A stretch of DNA of 64,000 nt from JALZAI01 sp038207565 (GTDB lineage: Bacteria > Actinomycetota > Actinomycetes > Mycobacteriales > Jatrophihabitantaceae). How positions within the stretch are numbered: the stretch's first letter is position 1; every line of letters starts with the position of its first letter. Of the stretch, positions 59,965 to 64,000 are shown one piece after another. The DNA lies in the NCBI GenBank assembly GCA_038207565.1, contig JBBQZQ010000005.1:62001-126000 (forward strand). The letters are read 5' to 3'. Under the pieces are notes generated by a model. It searched no databases. It saw only the letters and a program-made list of their open reading frames with translations, and was not told the origin of the DNA. The position numbers and the translations under genes were made by a program.

Positions 59965-60022
59965 AGTCAGCAGGCAACGCCGGTCCTGCTGCACCGAAAT
60001 GCCCGCAGTGAAGTTCCCGGTG

Positions 60023-60067
60023 AAGTTGGACGCAGTGCAGTTGGACGCAGTGAAGTTGGACGCAGTG
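60023..60067 (+). repeat. Three tandem 15-bp repeats between gyrB and gyrA
   Basis: Units AAGTTGGACGCAGTG (60023), CAGTTGGACGCAGTG (60038) and AAGTTGGACGCAGTG (60053) are contiguous. A partial unit precedes them. They lie in a 25-codon open frame, ATG 59999 to TGA 60076, with [K/Q]LDAV pentapeptides; its stop overlaps the AAAGG of gyrA. Whether it is translated is unknown. Confidence 0.85.
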
Positions 60068-60086
60068 CCGAGATGAAAGGCAAGCC

Positions 60087-62564
60087 TTGACCGACACCAC
60101 CGATACTGGCGGCATCGACAGGATCGAGCCGGTCGACATCCAGACCGAGATGCAGCGCAGCTACATCGACTACGCGATGTCGGTCATCGTCGGTCGGGCA
60201 CTGCCCGACGTGCGCGACGGGCTCAAGCCGGTGCACCGCAAGATTCTCTACGGCATGTACGACTCCGGGTTCCGGCCGGACCGCAATTACGTCAAGTGCG
60301 GGCGTGTCGTCGGCGACGTGATGGGCAACTATCACCCGCACGGCGACTCGGCGCTCTACGACGCCTTGGTGCGCATGGCGCAGCCGTGGTCGCTGCGCTA
60401 TCCGCTGATCGATCCGCAGGGCAACTTCGGCTCCCCCGGCAACGACCCGGCGGCTGCGTACCGCTACACCGAGTGCCGGTTGCAGAGCCTGGCGATGGAG
60501 ATGCTGCGCGACATCGACGAGGAGACCGTCGACTACATCCCCAATTACGCCGGCAACACCGTCGAGCCGGTCATCCTGCCGGCGCGCTTTCCGAATCTGC
60601 TCGTCAACGGTTCCGAGGGCATCGCCGTCGGCATGGCCACCCGCATCCCGCCGCACAATCTGCGCGAGGTCGCCGCCGGGGTGATCTGGGCGCTCGACCA
60701 CCCGGACGCCACGAGCGAAGAGCTGCTCGAGGAGCTCATCAAGCTCGTCCCGGGGCCGGACTTCCCGACCCGCTCGCTCATCGTGGGACGCGACGGCATC
60801 GAGGACGCCTACCGCACCGGCCGCGGCTCGATCCGGATGCGTGCGGTGGTCGACGTCGAGGCCGACGCTCGTGGCGCGACGATCCTGGTCGTCACCGAGC
60901 TGCCCTACCAGGTCAACCCCGACAACCTGGTCGAGTCGATCGCCGCGCTGGTCAAGGACGGCAAGATCGCCGGAATCCGCGCGATCCACAACGAGAGCTC
61001 CGACCGCATCGGCATGCGGATCGTGATCACCCTCAGCCGCGACGCGGTGGCCAAGGTCGTGCTGAACAATCTGTTCAAGCACACCCAGCTGCAGACGACA
61101 TTCGGGGCGAACATGCTCGCGATCGTCGACGGGGTGCCGCGCACGCTGCGCCTGGACCAGTTCGTGTCGCTCTACGTCGAGCACCAGATCCAGGTCATCG
61201 TCCGGCGTACCCGCTACCGGCTGCGCATCAAGGAAGAGCGCGCGCATATCCTGCGCGGCCTACTCAAGGCCCTCGACCAGCTCGACGCCGTGATCGCGCT
61301 GATCCGCAGGTCGCCGTCGGCCGAGTCCGCCCGTACCGGGCTGATCGAGCTGCTCGAGATCGACGAGTTGCAGGCGACAGCGATTCTCGACCTGCAGTTG
61401 CGCCGCCTGGCCGCACTGGAACGTCAGCGCATCATCGACGAGGCCGCAGAGATCGAGCGCCAGATCGCGGACCTCAACGACATCCTGGCCACGCCGGCTC
61501 GCCAACGGCTCATCATCCGCGACGAGCTCACCGACGTCGTCACCAAGTTCGGCGACGACCGGCGTACCCGGCTCGTCCCGCACGACGGCGACGTGTCGAT
61601 GGAAGACCTCATCGCGCAGGAAGACGTCGTCGTCACGATCACGCGTACCGGCTATGCCAAGCGCACCAAGACCGATCTCTACCGGGCGCAACGGCGCGGG
61701 GGCAAGGGCGTGCAGGGCGCGAACCTGCGCACCGACGACATCGTCGAGCACTTCTTCGTCAGCTCTACCCACGACTGGATCCTGTTCTTCACGAACAAGG
61801 GACGGGTCTATCGGGCGAAGGCCTACGAGCTGCCGGAGGCCAACCGCAACGCCCGGGGCCAGCACGTGGCGAACTTGCTGGCGTTCCAGCCGGACGAGCA
61901 GATCGCGAATGTCATCGCGCTGAAGAACTACGAGGTGGCGCCGTACCTGGTGCTGGCGACCCGCCATGGGCTGGTGAAGAAATCCGAGCTGACCCTGTTC
62001 GACTCGAACCGCGCGGGCGGCATCGTGGCGATCAATCTGCGTGGCGACGACGAGCTGATCGGCGCTGCGCTCATCTCCGGCGACGACGACCTGCTGCTGG
62101 TCAGCCGCAAGGCGATGTCGATTCGATTCACCGCGGACGACGAGACACTGCGGCCGATGGGACGGGCGACATCGGGTGTCTTCGGGATGCGCTTCAACGC
62201 GACCGACGAACTGCTGTCGATGCTGGTTATCCGCGACGAGAACGTCGAGATCATGGTCGCCACCGAGGGCGGGTACGCCAAGCGCACTCGCATCGACGAG
62301 TACCCGATCCAGGGCCGTGGCGGCAAGGGCGTGTTGACCGCGCGTATCGTGTCCACCCGAGGCGGGCTGGTTGGGGCCCTCACCGTGTCGCCGAAGGACG
62401 AAATCTATGCAATCACGTCCGGAGGCACGGTGATCCGCACGAAGTCCGCCGAGGTTCGCCGTGCTCAACGGCAGACGATGGGCGTGCGGCTGATGAACCT
62501 ACCGGACGGCGTGAACCTGGTCGCGCTGGCGCGCAACGCCGATGAACCCGACGAGCAGGAGTAG
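60087..62564 (+). CDS. gyrA: DNA gyrase subunit A
   Basis: An 825-residue DNA-cutting subunit. The catalytic Tyr127 is in AAAYRYTECRL. The quinolone region reads NYHPHGDSALYDALVRMAQP, with Ser88 and Asp92 at the positions of E. coli Ser83 and Asp87, so no known resistance change is seen. The GyrA box is AQRRGGKGV, and a beta-pinwheel C-terminus follows. TTG 60087 has AAAGG six bases upstream and is the only fitting start; rare TTG may limit expression relative to GyrB. Confidence 0.98.
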   Translation: MTDTTDTGGIDRIEPVDIQTEMQRSYIDYAMSVIVGRALPDVRDGLKPVHRKILYGMYDSGFRPDRNYVKCGRVVGDVMGNYHPHGDSALYDALVRMAQPWSLRYPLIDPQGNFGSPGNDPAAAYRYTECRLQSLAMEMLRDIDEETVDYIPNYAGNTVEPVILPARFPNLLVNGSEGIAVGMATRIPPHNLREVAAGVIWALDHPDATSEELLEELIKLVPGPDFPTRSLIVGRDGIEDAYRTGRGSIRMRAVVDVEADARGATILVVTELPYQVNPDNLVESIAALVKDGKIAGIRAIHNESSDRIGMRIVITLSRDAVAKVVLNNLFKHTQLQTTFGANMLAIVDGVPRTLRLDQFVSLYVEHQIQVIVRRTRYRLRIKEERAHILRGLLKALDQLDAVIALIRRSPSAESARTGLIELLEIDELQATAILDLQLRRLAALERQRIIDEAAEIERQIADLNDILATPARQRLIIRDELTDVVTKFGDDRRTRLVPHDGDVSMEDLIAQEDVVVTITRTGYAKRTKTDLYRAQRRGGKGVQGANLRTDDIVEHFFVSSTHDWILFFTNKGRVYRAKAYELPEANRNARGQHVANLLAFQPDEQIANVIALKNYEVAPYLVLATRHGLVKKSELTLFDSNRAGGIVAINLRGDDELIGAALISGDDDLLLVSRKAMSIRFTADDETLRPMGRATSGVFGMRFNATDELLSMLVIRDENVEIMVATEGGYAKRTRIDEYPIQGRGGKGVLTARIVSTRGGLVGALTVSPKDEIYAITSGGTVIRTKSAEVRRAQRQTMGVRLMNLPDGVNLVALARNADEPDEQE

Positions 62565-62566
62565 CG

Positions 62567-63274
62567 ATGACGAAGCCGCCTTCCGGCGGACCCGCCTCCG
62601 CACCGAGCACGAGCGAGTACGGCGCGACGACGATCTCCGGTACGCCCAGATCCGCCGACGCCGAGGCCCGAATTGCCGAGCATCCGGGTTCGCCGCGGCG
62701 CGGCGCCGACCCCGATGCCGCACAGCCCCGAGAGTCGGCGAGCCCGGACGGCGGCCGTCGAAAATTCCGACGCCGTGTCGGACGCAATCGTGAGTCGAGC
62801 ACCGATTTGGTGGCGGAGGCGCACGACCCGCCCGGGTCCCGGTCTGGCCGTAGCACCGATGCCACCTCGGCCACAAGGACCGGGGCAACGCCCCAGGCCG
62901 GCCAGGCAGGTGCGCGCAGTCGCGGACCGCGCCGGGCCCGCCTGCAGATTCGTCACATCGACCCGGTGACGGTGTTGAAGTTCAGTTGCGTCCTGGCAAT
63001 TGCCCTGTTCTTCGTGTGGTTGATCGTCATCGGTGTGCTCTACGGCGTGATGGACGCCTCCGGTGTGCTCGATCACGTCAACGAGACCGTCACCACGATT
63101 AACGGAGCCGGATCGAAGGCGCCGATCACCGCGGGCATCGTCTTCGGTGGGGCGGCCATCGTCGGCGTCGTCAACATCGTGCTGTTCATCGCCCTGACGA
63201 CGATCGGCGCGGTGATCTACAACCTCTGCGCCGACCTGGTCGGTGGAATCGAGATCACCCTCTCCGAGCGCTGA
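62567..63274 (+). CDS. DUF3566 membrane protein (Rv0007-like)
   Basis: A 235-residue protein. The first 120 residues are disordered and rich in Ser, Arg and Pro. Then RLQIRHIDPVTVLKFSCVLAI begins the DUF3566 domain with two transmembrane helices (LAIALFFVWLIVIGVLYGVM and VGVVNIVLFIALTTIGAVIY), ending NLCADLVGGIEITLSER. ATG 62567 is two bases after gyrA. It occupies the place of Rv0007, whose relatives are linked to cell division; the exact role is not known. Confidence 0.92.
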   Translation: MTKPPSGGPASAPSTSEYGATTISGTPRSADAEARIAEHPGSPRRGADPDAAQPRESASPDGGRRKFRRRVGRNRESSTDLVAEAHDPPGSRSGRSTDATSATRTGATPQAGQAGARSRGPRRARLQIRHIDPVTVLKFSCVLAIALFFVWLIVIGVLYGVMDASGVLDHVNETVTTINGAGSKAPITAGIVFGGAAIVGVVNIVLFIALTTIGAVIYNLCADLVGGIEITLSER

Positions 63275-63331
63275 CGCGAACCGGTTTGTAGCGCGCGAAC
63301 GGCGGTCGGTAAGGTTGGCGTTCGCGCCAGC

Positions 63332-63405
63332 GGGCCTGTAGCTCAGACGGTTAGAGCGCATCCCTGATAAGGATGAGGCCGGAGGTTCAAGTCCTCCCAG
63401 GCCCA
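63332..63405 (+). tRNA. tRNA-Ile (GAT anticodon)
   Basis: A full cloverleaf: acceptor GGGCCTG/CAGGCCC, D-arm GCTCAGACGGTTAGAGC, anticodon stem CATCC/GGATG with loop CTGATAA (anticodon GAT, 63366-63368), and T-arm GGAGGTTCAAGTCCTCC. The 3' CCA is not encoded. The position after gyrA equals ileT in mycobacteria. Confidence 0.97.
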
Positions 63406-63457
63406 CCGCCGCCGCGCGTCAGCGTGGTGTCGACGGTACGGGAAGAGGTGAGTTTCG

Positions 63458-63580
63458 GTGAGCAAGCCGCTCCTGCTCGTGGCCGCAGCGTTCAGCGCCG
63501 TGGTCGCGCTGCTCCGTCGTCGCAAGAGCCAGGTCGATGCTGCACTGTGGCGCGAAGCTACTTCCGACACCTCGCGCTGA
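63458..63580 (+). CDS. DLW-39-like small membrane protein
   Basis: A 40-residue protein starting at GTG 63458, with AGAGGTGA six bases upstream. It reads MSKPLLLVAAAFSAVVALLR, then basic RRRKSQ and the end VDAALWREATSDTSR. One short helix, a basic turn and a final LW-x-EAT motif match the actinobacterial DLW-39 group found next to gyrA and tRNA-Ile. The D of DLW is displaced by AL here. Function is unknown. Confidence 0.75.
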   Translation: MSKPLLLVAAAFSAVVALLRRRKSQVDAALWREATSDTSR

Positions 63581-63608
63581 GGCCACACTTGTCCGGTATC
63601 GCCGCCCG

Positions 63609-63681
63609 GGGGACGTAGCTCAATTGGCAGAGCACCGCCTTTGCAAGGCGGGGGTTAGGGGTTCGATTCCCCTCGTCTCCA
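63609..63681 (+). tRNA. tRNA-Ala (TGC anticodon)
   Basis: Cloverleaf with acceptor GGGGACG/CGTCTCC, D-arm GCTCAATTGGCAGAGC, anticodon stem CCGCC/GGCGG with loop TTTGCAA (anticodon TGC), and T-arm AGGGGTTCGATTCCCCT. No CCA is encoded. It matches alaT beside ileT in mycobacteria. Confidence 0.97.
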
Positions 63682-63746
63682 CAGACTGAAGACCCCGCTT
63701 TAGGGCCAGCAACGCGATCAGTCGGCGATGTAGGCCGCAGGCACTG

Positions 63747-64000
63747 CTACCCGGTCCAGGTCAGGGTGGTCCACGCCTTCTCCAGGATCTCGACGTACGG
63801 GTCTGGCTCCAGCTGGTGAGAAGCCAGCCATGTCGGATCGCCGAACGTGGTGTCGTAGCGATCGGATCGGTCACACATCAGCGAGACCACGTTGCCTCGA
63901 ATGCCTGACTGATGCATCTCGCAGGCGAGCACCAGCGCTCCGTACAGATTGGTTCCGGTTGACGGGCCCGCTCGCAGGCCCAGCCGCTCGTCCAGGAATC
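63747..64000 (-). CDS. PLP-dependent cysteine synthase-family protein (partial, C-terminus)
   Basis: The last 84 residues of a protein that continues past the right edge. Reading from the edge: LDERLGLRAGPSTGTNLYGA, LVLACEMHQSGIRGNVVSLM and CDRSDRYDTTFGDPTWLA. The GPSTGTN loop followed by NVVSLMCD and a Tyr-rich segment is typical of the C-terminal part of fold type II beta-family enzymes related to cysteine synthase. The product cannot be refined without the N-terminal part. It is convergent with tRNA-Ala. Confidence 0.75.
   Translation of the reverse strand, partial: FLDERLGLRAGPSTGTNLYGALVLACEMHQSGIRGNVVSLMCDRSDRYDTTFGDPTWLASHQLEPDPYVEILEKAWTTLTWTG

Noticed and set aside
60296..62545. A 749-codon second frame within gyrA
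   Set aside because: Shadow of gyrA in another phase, Arg/Ala/Pro-rich, with no family match.

Overview
The window is chromosomal DNA from a high-GC actinobacterium and contains the replication origin. From about 35.4 kb to the right end, the gene order is the one known around the origin of mycobacteria and relatives: cca, NUDIX, DUF6049 protein, murJ, trxB, trxA, cwlM-like amidase, GNAT, parB, parA, rsmG, jag, yidC, yidD, rnpA, rpmH, then dnaA, dnaN, recF, DUF721/DciA, gyrB, gyrA, DUF3566 protein, tRNA-Ile, DLW-39 protein and tRNA-Ala. Frequent GTG starts, 4-nt ATGA/GTGA gene overlaps, an Ino1 inositol-phosphate synthase and a fused-looking dCTP deaminase also point to Actinomycetota. The genus cannot be named from this sequence alone.

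Left accessory region (1-31 kb). 1-4482 is a tight minus-strand operon: DUF427 protein, radical SAM enzyme, CDP-alcohol phosphatidyltransferase, YnjB-like binding lipoprotein and a permease cut by the window edge. 4668-5944 is a MerR regulator divergent from a one-cysteine thioredoxin-fold protein and a MerT-like membrane protein, a mercury-type locus with no reductase in view. Next come a secreted GH25 lysozyme with no normal start codon, and a divergent hybrid histidine kinase that overlaps a PleD-like diguanylate cyclase by 4 nt. 11.2-13.4 kb holds an ECF sigma/anti-sigma pair divergent from a secreted protein of unknown function. 13.5-19.9 kb is a sugar ABC importer, a GH2 glycosidase and a LacI regulator with two palindromic operators in the divergent promoter region. 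19.9-30.2 kb is mosaic: two gene relics (an AMP-ligase/hydrolase fusion and a 14-codon SDR stub), MarR, LOG-family protein, class F sortase with DUF4397 and proline-rich partners, haloalkane dehalogenase, dcd, ilvE, TetR and PadR.

Middle (30.2-35.4 kb). ino1 follows padR closely and is probably controlled with it. A GH42 beta-galactosidase, YqgE and an MFS transporter follow. Two long perfect hairpins separate the convergent pairs dcd/ilvE and ino1/GH42.

Origin region (35.4-64 kb). The minus-strand block rpmH-to-parB and the plus-strand block dnaA-to-gyrA diverge from the origin. The likely oriC is the dnaA-dnaN gap (54358-54724), with several near-consensus DnaA boxes. Two perfect parS sites lie inside the 5' end of parA and encode a repeated VSRET peptide. 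The sigM-rsmA pair found between murJ and trxB in mycobacteria is absent. The gyrB-gyrA gap carries three 15-bp tandem repeats inside a 25-codon open frame that ends in the gyrA ribosome-binding site. No insertion sequence, prophage or CRISPR array was seen.
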